Part shown: in pieces, positions 23,001 through 35,000 of the stretch
Layout of the letters: the number at the start of each line of letters is the position of its first letter
Numbering within the stretch: the first letter of the stretch is position 1
NCBI GenBank assembly: GCA_034440575.1
Contig: JAOTOL010001552.1
Coordinates: 484,501-548,500 of the forward strand
Origin: Imbricaverruca yamaguchii
Taxonomy: Eukaryota > Arthropoda > Thecostraca > Neoverrucidae
Direction: 5' to 3'
Length of the DNA stretch: 64,000 bases
The notes under the pieces: model-generated
What the model was told of the DNA's origin: nothing
Databases searched by the model: none
The model's input: the letters and a program-made list of their open reading frames with translations, nothing else
Program-made: the position numbers and the translations under genes

Positions 23001-26000
23001 TCTCATACCTCGAGCCAAACACGCAGTCAATTCCATCCGGATAGCAGTGAAGAGCTTTAAAGAAAATCCTTCGTTGAATACAAAAATCACTACGCTCCGA
23101 TAACCAAATATAGGAATTCACCTTTACCAGCCCGACCGCGTAGGAAGGTCCGTTCTTGGATTCAATGAATTCACCGCCCTCCATTTCCCACTCCGGCCGG
23201 AGCTATTGAAACCATTGCCAAGAAAAGCCATGGATAATGCATTTCTTCGAAATGAGAAGCTAATTTCCCCTCGTCCGTGACGATAGTCTGTTTTACAGCC
23301 GCAATTTGCCCGCCTGTCTAGTCGCTTTTCATCCTTCCAAGCATTCCTTGCTTGAACTAAACATTCCAGACATGAACTAAAAAGTGCATCGAAATACATT
23401 TAATATTAATAAGAATTGACTTCAATATCTTTTTTTCAGCTTTCTCATTTGAAAAAAGAAAATTTCGTGGTCGAGAGAAGAAAGGATTTTAGACGGATTG
23501 TTTTAGTATAACCTTCCTTACACCATTATACATTCCGAAACTCATATCCCGAAGTAACATTTTAGACCCTCCCATTTTAGACCCAGCCGGTGCACGAACG
23601 TCCTGCTCTCGAGGTATGCTGTGAATTTGTATTAGTTGTGCGGTGTTGGTATGTCAGGAGTGGCAGGTATTGATATATAAACTTGGTTGACATCGATTAA
23701 GTATACTTTTATGATCATTTTCTCTACCATTGCTCAGGAAGTTGCCTTATAAGTCATTCACGTAACGTGGATGACTTCAGACGACGATGTGTGGTGGACC
23801 CCATCTGGTTGTCTGTAAGACGCCAGGATAGGAACCTAACAAATGACTTGAAGGCGTCTTATTCTTGAAGAAGAATTATCGGGTTATTTCACGACGCATT
23901 CAACCGCAAGGTTGCATAGCGTCGCCAACCTATGACACCGATTAGTCGTGGGTGGACTCTGCAAATGCCGCCGGCCGCGAGATTCGAGTCCCACGCTCCA
24001 CCATCTAAGCAACCGAGGCCTCCGGGTTTTTATTCTTCATTCCAGGAAACATCACTGCATTTTTCAAAATGTATACACTTCGTTATTTATAAAATGTATA
24101 TACTCCGTTACTTGGTGCTTCAATATACACCCCATAATTTTGCAAACTGGGAAATTATACACCTCATAACATAGTGCTTCAAGATTTTACACTCCATGCT
24201 TTAGCAAGCCAAAAAATTATACACTCTGAATCCAAGACCGAGAAGTGAAAATCCAACACTGGTTATGGCTGTATGTTGGCATCACATTCCCTAACTTCCA
24301 GGGCTAATTGGATATCATATTAGCATTTTTAACTTGAAAGACACTCCCTGGTCAAACATGTGAGGTCGATTGGGGTAGTTACATCAGGGTCGAGGAAGCT
24401 AACTGTGAGCTTGTTACTCCGGGACTCCTCAGGGATACTGGATATGGACGAATAGAAAACGTTTTGGATAGCATATATGCAAAAATACTAGGAGAATCAG
24501 CATATTATTTAATTACTATGCAACCTGATGGAATGCCATTTAATTATTATATTTACAATATGCTTAGAGTATATAAGGCAACTCGTTCACAGAGATTTGA
24601 CTCCATAATTTGGGACCCAAGGATGGAGTTGTAAAAAGCCGGTAATCTCCGTTCGAAGCTGGTCCTCAAAATACATTACTTGTCTTGTTCCAAAATGTTG
24701 GGGTTCTCCAAGTATAAATGTTCAGTTAAAGGCTAGTAGCTATGCTATGAATTTGTGGATGAATATTATCGTTTGTGATTTTCCTAGGTCAGTAACTTTA
24801 AAGATGCCGTAATGCTCAACTAGTGGTGAAAAACTTCACGTTGGACAAGCTTTCTTTCAATTACTTCCCTATCTTGGAACATAAAATGACTTATTGATTG
24901 CATTGAAGAAAAAAGCTGCCAAATAAATGCAGAACTCACGCCAAGGTGTTGAATCAAATACCATGCAAACATGACACCACCTAATTGGCTGACATTAGGG
25001 CCAACAGCCCAACTAATGAAGAGTACCGCGGACACCGAGGTACTCTCCCTTAGTGCTTCCTGCTTCAAGTCTCCAAAATCTTAGTGCTTCCTGCTTCGCG
25101 AACACGTACCGAGTCACGAGGCATTCTTGGGCCGGACTGACTGCCATATGCCGTGTTGGATACTCACGTGCTCGCAGGGCGGGCAGTACCAGCCGCCCTC
25201 GGGTATGCTGAGCAGCGGCGGACGGATGCAGTTCGTGTGTCTGCCGCGGTTAGGTCAGGTCAGGTCAGGTCCGGTCAGGTCAGACCAGATAAGGCTAGGC
25301 CGGACTGACTGTCATATGCCGTGTCAGACACTCACGTGCTCGCAGGGCGGGCAGTACCAGCTGCCCTCGGGTATGCTGAGCAGCGGCGGGCGGACACAGT
25401 TGGTGTGCCAGCCGTGGTCGCAGTCGTCGCAGAGCAGAATGTACTCGGGGTGGTCGGCGCGGCCGCACTTGCGGCATAGGTCCTCCTCGTCCATGGGCTC
25501 CTCCGGTGACGCGGGCGCCTCGGCTGCCGCGGCTGTCCAGTACCAGATCACGCCTTTAGACACACGCTGGCCACAGCCCACACGATAAGCACACCGACAG
25601 ACGAAGAACACCGGCAATAAGCATATGCAGGTACGAGCCGAGCAACAACCGGGTTACACGAACATGCGCTTCTTGGTCGCATATTTACGCCCATTTGGAT
25701 TTTTGCGTGCGTTTCAAACCTGAAAATCACCTTGATTCTCCTCGGCACATTATACTGACCAGGACCATCTATCAGATAAGATTGCCCCTGTGGCCAGAAC
25801 CGGATGACATAAGTGCGTTGCCCTGCCTGCACACAATGCATCACCAAACAGCACGCGCCCCGCACCGTCAGTCGCCACCCTGGCCAAGCCATGTTGGTGT
25901 CACCTGCCACAACTGATCTGGGGCTCTATCCTGATTAAGGATGGCTTCATATTTTGTAATTATGGATTGGCAGATAACATTTTCATGATGTCGAACTTGT

Positions 26001-29000
26001 GAACGGATGTGACAACTTGTGAATTCTTTTTGGTTGTGACATCAGCAACTCCGTAAATTTTCAGCATTTTTTTACAGAGTAATGCATTTGCAGCTGTTGT
26101 CAAACAGCACCATTCGGACTTACCATAAGAAAAAGGAGAGGATAACTTTCTGCAGGGAACAATGCTCTCGATGACAAAAATTCCGGACTGGGGTATTGAC
26201 CTGGACCCGCTGCACCTGGGTTGGGGCCCTGGATCTGCTACACTTAGACTGGGATGCCGACCTGGACCTGGGCCTGAACCTGTCATGCCTGGGCGAAAGT
26301 ACGGACCTAGATCTGCCATACCTGGGCTCGGGCATTGACCTAACCAAAACTCGGCTGGATTACTGACCTCGACCTTCCGCAGTCCGCGCACACTTGCGCG
26401 CCGAATGCGCTGTGCGCGCGTGTTGAACGGGCACGTAGTCCTGGTCGTTGTCCGACTCTGGAGAAAACTCGTGGTCCGAGCGAAACAGCAGCTCTTCGGG
26501 CGCCTCGTGCTGCGCGAACAGCTCCTCATCATCCTCCTCATCCTCGGAGCTGGAGCTACCGAAACAGACACTCTCACCGCATCCGCCTGCAGCTGGCAAA
26601 CATGCCCAGTGAGGTCAGGCAACAGCTTGACGCATTCAGCAACGTTAAGATCACCTCGAATGTTGTCGAGAAAACCTTGGCTGACGACCACCCACCGTAA
26701 TATAGACCGTTGAAGCTGTAATGTGGCTGGGTCCACCGACAATAGCACATACGTGGATACATCGAACAGTTGCAATACAGACAGAGCCCAGCTAAATGGG
26801 AAAATATCTCATGTTTATGGTCACTTATTATAATTTAGCCTTCACATCTCGTCGGTGTCATTCCTTCATCCGGAGTTCACACCTCCCTTTTCCAAAATTT
26901 CAGCATGTCCTACAACTCACATTGCTCTCCCCCCCCCACACACTTGACCTGATTTAAAGATAAACAACAGGTGACATTCGCGCGGCCTGACCATTCGCAC
27001 CCATCCAAGACATCAGCTCTGTCCACGATCACGTGCAAGTTCCAGCAGCTACTCTCAGCTACGCCCAGTCGACACGACCTTACCTGGCTGCAGACGATGA
27101 CATCCACGGGTTGTTCCCAGCAGCCTTCTTCTTCTTCTTCGGCTTCTTTTTGTTCAGCGCCTTCATTTCCTGAGCTACAGCCTCGGCCTTCGCTCTTTTC
27201 TTTTTCCTCTTCTTGTCCTTGCGAATGGCTCGTCGGTGTTCGCGCTGCTCCTGCTTCATTTTGCGCAGGATGGCGCGTTCCTTGAGCACATGTAGCCGCT
27301 CGCCCTCGTCCACCAGACGCTGCTCCTCCTCCTTCTCGCGCAGCTTGGCGACGCGTGATGAGCGCCGTCGCGATCCCGTATCTGCCAGCACCACAGCACC
27401 GGATCAGACGTCGGCAGCCGGCGACCACCACAGCCAGCAGATTCGGCGTCCATGGAGTCCATGGTTAATCAGAAAAATGATGTTTTACCTTAGTTTTGAG
27501 GCCCACGTAGAAGCATCAAATTTTCAATCTGCCATAAAATTTGAGGGTTCAAAATCAGAAGCAATATTTTTCGCAGACTCGCGTTAACACCTGACATCAA
27601 GGCGAATATTGCGTTCAGCACCGCCAAAGTCAGACTCCAGACTTCAAATGTCACCAGACTCCAATGAGATGGCGGAATTCCTAGAAAAAAACGCTCTTTT
27701 AGAGCATGACATCTATTTCCTAAATCATAACCATTTAAAAGGTTAAATTTTGTCAGAGCATCAGAAGAGGAAAATGACCAGCACAAACAATGCATACCAA
27801 CTTCCTCACCTTCTACATCCTGGTCGGGCAGCATGAGACTTTCCAGCTCGTTCTTGCGCTTCCTGCCGCGCTTTTTCAGCTGCGTCTGTGGCCCCACCTC
27901 GCCGTTGTCTTTCGTCGGCTGTGCCGCCGGCCCGGCGGCCGGCTGCGGTGACGCGTGGCCGTTGTTCCCGGCGGCTTTCCGACTGGCCCTGCGCCGCGAC
28001 TGCACGCCGTTCCCAACCTGGCAGAGCGCGCCCCAGCCGCTCCCGGCCACCGTCACCGCCGGATCCTGCACGGCCTCGCTGACCCAGCCGGCCGGCGCCC
28101 CGCCCTCACAGTCGGCGGCGGTGCCGGACCCGGCCACAGTCACCGCCGGGTCCTGCACGGCCTCGCTGACCCAGCCGGCCGGCGCCCCGCCCTCACAGTC
28201 GGCGCCGGTGCCGGACCCGGCCACAGTCACCGCCGGATCCTGCACAGCCTCGCCGACTCCATCAACGGTGGCGCCGTCGACCGCCGCCGACCCATCTGAA
28301 GCCAGCACCTTCTCAGCAGACAACTTCTCGGATTCGTCCGAGTCCACCTTCTGCGGGTGATCGGAGTCCTTCTTCAAGGTACCCGAGTCCGTGTCCGGTT
28401 CATCAGAGTCCTCTATGGCATTCGAGCCCGCTTTCTTCGTGTTCTCAGGGTCAACCCTCTCCGCACCAACGGCATCTCCACTTTTCTGCACCTCCGTCTT
28501 TTCTGTGTCACCGGAGTCGGTCTTCCCTAGGTTGCCGATGCCAGTCTTCTCTGAACAGCCAGGGTCGTCCTTCTTTTGGCTATCAGTGTCTGTTTTATCT
28601 GGGCCACCAGAGGTTGTCTTCTCTAGATCACCGGAGTCTGCCACCTTTACGTTATCGGGGTTCTTATCTGTGTCACTAGATTCTCCAAAAGCTGGTCTAT
28701 CACAGTCTACTTTCACCGAGTCACCACAACCAGTCTTCTCTGCATTGTCTGCATTCGCCATTTTTGACGAGCCAGAGCTCGCCCGCGAATCATCTGACTG
28801 GGCCTTCTCGGTGGTGGACTTGTGTGGCTCCATCGCACCGCCTGCGGGAGATCCTACAGCCTGATTGGCTGGCTCTGTCAGGCGCCCACAGATGCTCGGG
28901 ACAGCTGGTTCTGCTGAAGTCTGGCGGTCGGTAGCTGATGGGCCGCGACTCGGCTCTGTCGGGCCAGTGGCGGCCAGACCACTCGGGGCGGTCGCCGCTG

Positions 29001-32000
29001 CCGCACGTACCATGTCGCCGCCGCCCTCCGACAGGATTGGCGCCGAAGCGCCGTCCTCCGGCCAGCTGGTGGCCACGAACGACGGCTTCCAGCCGCCCTC
29101 CTCCGGGTGGTTGACAGCCGCATCGCCCGTTGGCGCATCGGTTGAGCGCTCCGGCAATGTTGGCTCACCGCCTTTCGACTCGGTCGCGGAGGCATCAGAC
29201 TGCGGCGTACGGCGGAGCGGCGGGGCTGGCTCGGGACCGGGTCGCCTCTCCTGGAGGGGAGGTGCGTCGTCCGATCGTGCAAAGTCGGACACGCCGGGCG
29301 GCGCAACACGCCCCCGACCACCTTCCGACTTCGGCTCCGTCGGCGCCACTCCGTGAGATGTCGACGACGCCAACGCGTGGGCAGACTCCTGCGCCGGCCG
29401 TTCGGACAGAGCCTTGTACACCGCCGCCGCTGTGGTATCGGCGTTGCCGTCTCCTGAAGCCGACGTGCCGGCCAACGACTCCAACGGAGCTGGGCTCGTT
29501 CTCGCCGGCTCGTGCTGTGCGTCAATCTCAGCTGGCGCGACCCTCACGTCGAGATCCACCTCCGGCTTCGACATTTCTTCTGAGCGGCCCGTGTCCATCG
29601 AGGCGGCTGGCTTTGTGCCACTCGAGTCAGACAAACGATCGCCGGTCGTGACTGCCAACTGGGGCGGCGCCGGTGACCGGGGAGCCTCCAGTGGTGCGAC
29701 AGTCACCACCGGCTCTGAACTCTGCGGCTGGGCGTCGACGGACCTCGAAACTCCACCAACACTGACGTACTCTCCCGCTGCCGACGTGCCATCGCCCCGA
29801 CCCACGGCGAACGCGTTCGGAGAAGCAGCGACGATCGCGGACTTGGGCGCCAATTGCGCCTGGGCGGAAAGGTGCGGCTCCGTGGCCAAGTTGTCGTCAT
29901 CACACTCAGCAGTTGATCGCTTCTCACTACCCACGACTGGTTCCACACTCGCCACAGTCGACGGCTTTTCGTTATCCACAACAGACGGTTCTTCACTCGT
30001 CACAGCAGCCGACGGCTCCTCACTCCCCGCAGCTGACGACTTTTCACTCCTTGTAGCTGGCACTTCTTCACTCGCCACAGCCGGCAGTTTTTCACCCACC
30101 GCAGTCGACGTTTCTCCACTCGATGTTCGACTGGCCGACTGCTCGGCGGGGTTTTCTGACGTGGCCGACGCCAGCTGGTCGGAGGTCTCCGCGGCCGCAG
30201 TGGACCCGCCCAGGCACACCGTCGTCCTGCAGTCGTGCGCCATGTCCGCTGCCGTGGCGTCCACACAGCCCGCACCGGCGCTCCGAGGCCCACCTCGGCT
30301 CGGCTCCGACGTCGCCAGGGTCGCCAAGCGTCTCCCGGCGGATGGCTCGCCGTCGGCTTGGTTCACGTCCGCCGCTGGCACTGCACTGGCCACGGTGCCG
30401 GCGCCCGGGCGCGCGTCGCTGAGCGCCGCGCCGTCGCCTGCCTCGTCCGACGCCGGCTCCGCCACACGTTCGGTCCCGGCGGCGGCAGCAGCCGCCGGCG
30501 ACGTCGTCTCCGCCTTCACGTCGGTGGTCGGACCGGGCGATTGTGACTCGTCAGCGCGGTCGGGCGGTTCGCGTTTCGGCGAGCCAGGCTTCGTCTTGAC
30601 ATGTGGCGGCAGCCCTTGCAGTACCTCATCGCTGTTCGCCTGGGAAGTGTCTTCTGAATTAACATGTGGTGGGGGCCCTTGCAGTACCTCATCGCTGTTC
30701 GCCTTGGTTGCAGCCTTGGACTTGACATGTGGTGGCGGCCCTTGCAGCACCTCCTCCTCGCTGTTCACCTGGGACGTGTCCTCTGACTTTCCCTGCGGTG
30801 GCGAGTCTGTCTGCAGACTCTGGATGAGCGCCACCATGCTCTCACGGTCCCTGCCGGCGAGACCCACCATGTCATCAGAGGAAGGTCACCTGACCCCAGC
30901 ATGTGCCAACGACACCACCATGCCATCACAGCGACAACCGACCGCAGGCAGCTGCCACCATGTCATCACAGCAACAACTGACCTTCAGCAGCCACCAACA
31001 GCACCATGTCATCACAGCAGCAACAAACACCCCTGAGGTCACCGTCAGCACCATCAGCAATCCGTAGATCCGGCGACAGCAACCGACATCATGGAGCAGT
31101 GTCTATCGTTGGAAGAAAAAAAAACAGACCATTTCTGGATGCTTGGCACGAGGGTAGGAATTAAGGCACTTCTTTAGAGATTTCATCTCTTAAAACACTT
31201 TTTGCACTCCAGGTTCATACTGAATACAATGGGCTCCACATGTACTCTGACACAAGCATGCAGAAGGAACAAAAATACCACTAAAAAACGAATACAAGAT
31301 TGATGAAAACATCCATCAAACCTGGTATTCTACCTACGATTACCAAATAAACTAGCCACTTTTCGTACCATCAAGCACACAGACGACATCCGAACACACA
31401 CCACACCGAACCACAACCAACAAAAATGCCGACAACAACGCGCCAAACCTCGCGCCTGCGCACTGAACAGTGGCCTCCGGTCGCTACGAATTCGGCCGAA
31501 TCGTCTCCAGAAACCTGCTTGCAAGCCACCCTATAGTGGGGAAAATTGACAATTTTAGGACACTTCTTCCGGAGTCCCGGAGGCCGCCGATCAGAATTTG
31601 CTTCGTTAGCTTTTTCTGTTCTGAAAACTGCCTTTCAACCAATCGGTGCAAGGTATTTTTTATATGACGTCATAACCATTAGCAACTTTGAAAACATGTT
31701 TAACAGTGTCATACCGCAAACACAAGACCTTGACTGATCCTTTGCTTTGCGCACCGCTATCGCTCCCGATGTCGCGTGTGAGGTAGCGTGCTGGGTCCGT
31801 ATGCAGGGAATTGGCCGCGTAGGTAGGTAGGTTTGCGCTCTGACCTGAGGGTAAAGTGTGAATTATTTGTGTTTATTTTTTATTTGGCTAGCCTTGAACC
31901 GAGACCAACAGTGAAAGGAAAGAGCATTGCTCGTGTGAGTTATGAGAGACAAAGCTGAGCTGATCATTACGACTCCCTGTCTATGCTTTGATGTGACTAA

Positions 32001-35000
32001 GAATGACGATGCGTATTACTTATGCATATTACGTAGGTACTAACTAGGTACGTATGATTTTGCCATCGGTTACCGGTAAATAGACTCCATGCATCGAAAA
32101 ATAATGTCTACGAAAATGTATTCCGGAAGAAATCGGTTTGCACTCCGACTGCAAACCTAGAAAGTAAGGCTCCCACTCTGCCTGGCACCCAGATTACCCC
32201 ATTCATAAAATTATTTATATTTTCCTCATTTGGAGGCCCAATGGTGCTGTTCGACAATGAATGACAAAGTGATGAGAGTTCATTAGAAAGTGCAAAATGA
32301 GCTTTTGAGCCAATGTCACAAGTTTGTCACAAGTTTGAGCAAAAATAGTATCTCCACATTTGATTACCCAACGAGTTTCCTAATGCCATGCGGAATTACA
32401 AAGTGCAAATTCAACCATCGCCCCAGTGTCCAAAAGTTCACTCTATTCCACTGTGTCTGAGTGGAAAAGTATTCCTGAAAAGACGGTTCAAGAGTAGGTA
32501 GGTTGTTGGTTTCACGACACATCGACCGTTGAGTCATGCAGCGTCGCCAATCTCTCACGCCGATTGGTCGCGGGCGAAGAGTAGCGACAGGTGAGACTCG
32601 AAACCTCAACCTTTCGATTGTAAGACGAGCAACTTACCCCTAGGCTACTCGTCCCCACGGTACAAGAGTAGAAAATTAAGGTTCGAGTAGTGTGAAAAAA
32701 TAATACACAAAGAACATCATTTAACAAATTGGGGTTGGAAGTGCTGGGATCCCATGTATAATTGATGCATACTATTTTTTGCACCAACGTCATTTTTTAA
32801 AAGGGAAATAGCTACCTTATAATGGCAAAAAAACTGCCTGCAAATCCCAGATTCCGACTCGGTCTTCTAAAATTGAATTACAACATCAACCACCAGGACT
32901 GTGCAAGCACCCTGAAGGAAGGTCATGTGGCTAAATAATGAATGGAGGCTCTATGAGAAAATTCATGATAAAACAGGAGGATAGATTGGCCAGGGGAAAT
33001 GGCTTACTGCTGGAGAGGAAATGAATTATACTGGGAGGTTCCACACATATATGGTCCACATATATACTTATGTAGACTGCATACTTCTGCTACAAACTCG
33101 CCAGGTGTTCGTGATCCATTCAAGACGTCTTGTCCATTGGATACAAACCTAAAAACGACCAAAGACCCATATACAATGTGACACACTCTAGGGAAGTCAT
33201 AACCCTGTTCTTACATCAACAATGATCAATGGATGGAAATTAGATTAACACTTTGTGACACTGACTATAAGATTGGTCGTTGGATGAATGGAACTCTGAG
33301 AAAAGCATTACAACTTGTTCAATCCACAAATTGATTTTCCCCACCTAGCAACAAAAAAAAATTCAGCCTAACTCAGGATAAAACATTACCAAAAATGAAA
33401 TACATATCATCGATAAACAACGAAAGTTGTTGGCATGGCATAAAGCATAGCCTATAAAGCCTGTTGAGAATAAAAAGGTACAGAATGAGTCATAACACCT
33501 ATTTCAACAAGGGTATGTTCATTCTCCATACATTTTATCCGTGGTAGGATGGTTATGCCCCGTCGGCGGGGGCGCCAGCAGAACCAGCGGGCGACTGCAC
33601 TTACTCGGCCACCACCTGCCACGTCTCGTCGTCGATGTCCTCCTTGTAGATGCGGAGCTGGCAGTCGACGTCCAGCTGGTACCAGTAGTTGTTGCCGTGC
33701 CGGTCGCGGCCCAGCGGCTGTAACCGCAGCTCGCTGGCCGACTCTTTGTTCACCTCCTCCTTGAACTTCTTGTTGCGGTCGAACTGCACCTCGCAGAGAT
33801 TCTGCCAGTCAAAGAGACGCAAAATGCTGCTGGAAATCTTGCGAGGCGAATCACTCGTGATACTTTGCAAATTTACCAGGCATCAATTGGGAAAATTTTC
33901 ACTGGTATCTATTCATGTATTTCGAGACAAGTACCTGAAATCGGTCCCAGGTGGAGGTACGTGCCACAAATCAATCTCAAATTCCACAAGAGGGGCATGT
34001 GCCAGCTTTCTATATGATTTGATCCAACCCACTGACCATGTTGCCATTCATTCATTTCTTGCAGGACCTTCAAGGCATGTCAACTGTTGTGGTTATTAAG
34101 TCAGTCACTCAAGTTTGGTGAATCATGACAGCCTAGTGGGACCATTGTAGTTGACCTAGTACAGGATGCAGTGATACATCTCATGCTAATTGACCTACAA
34201 GTTATGGCACTGCAAAGCTTCCAGCATCACCACACCACTGTAAGCAAGGTTTGCAAATGAACATGATTATGTATTCCTATCATCAAAAGTAAACAAATGG
34301 CGTCTCCAAGCAATCTCCAGAAAGCCATACTCCCTCTTACCACAGGAAGCATGAACAATGCTGTTTGACAATGACCAAAACCTTATTGCTCTTTGATAGC
34401 AGTTTTGAAAACTTCCCAGAAAGTACAAGATAAAACTTCGACATCACAAATATTATGAAACCCATCCCATTTAAATGTGATGGCTCAAAAAGAATCCACT
34501 CCAAATCAAGGATTCTAAAATACATATCCAACCCTGAGTGTAAGTCACTGATATTAATCTCCATCACACAACAATCACCAGAACATGCCATCAACACCCC
34601 AAACCTTCCTCCCCTTCTCCAAAAAAAATGCAAACACATCATTTTCAATCAATATCAATCTTTAGGAGGCCAGTGGCACCACAGAGCTAGCCACACAAAC
34701 CCATAGCCTATGTTTCTGATCCTTACCTTGAGACACCGCAGCTTGACGGCCAGGTCGGCCTGTTTGTAACCAAACCGCTCCAGCTCCCAGGCATCCTGCT
34801 TGGAGATGGGTCGGCAGAAGCTAATGAGTGCCTTCTCCCACAGGTCAGGACGCACCTGGCGGCGAGCCTTGCGCAGCAGCCGGATGTGGAAGTGTTTGAG
34901 GGCATCATGCACTGTAACCAGGGTGGTTAATTACATATTTGCTTGTGTTGTCAGAGAGGTTTGATTATCTACGATCGTTTTGTGAAAATACAGATGAGAA

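Noticed and set aside
26569..26599. RSF1 exon 6 starting at ctgcag|GCGGATG
   Set aside because: It looks like a good acceptor, but phase 2 from exon 5 would then read into TGA. The tttcggtag|C site further in keeps the frame.
29414..31036. 540-codon open frame on the plus strand opposite RSF1 exon 4
   Set aside because: It is the antisense of a GC-rich, compositionally biased coding exon. Its Ser/Ala/Thr repeats mirror the exon and no domain is seen.
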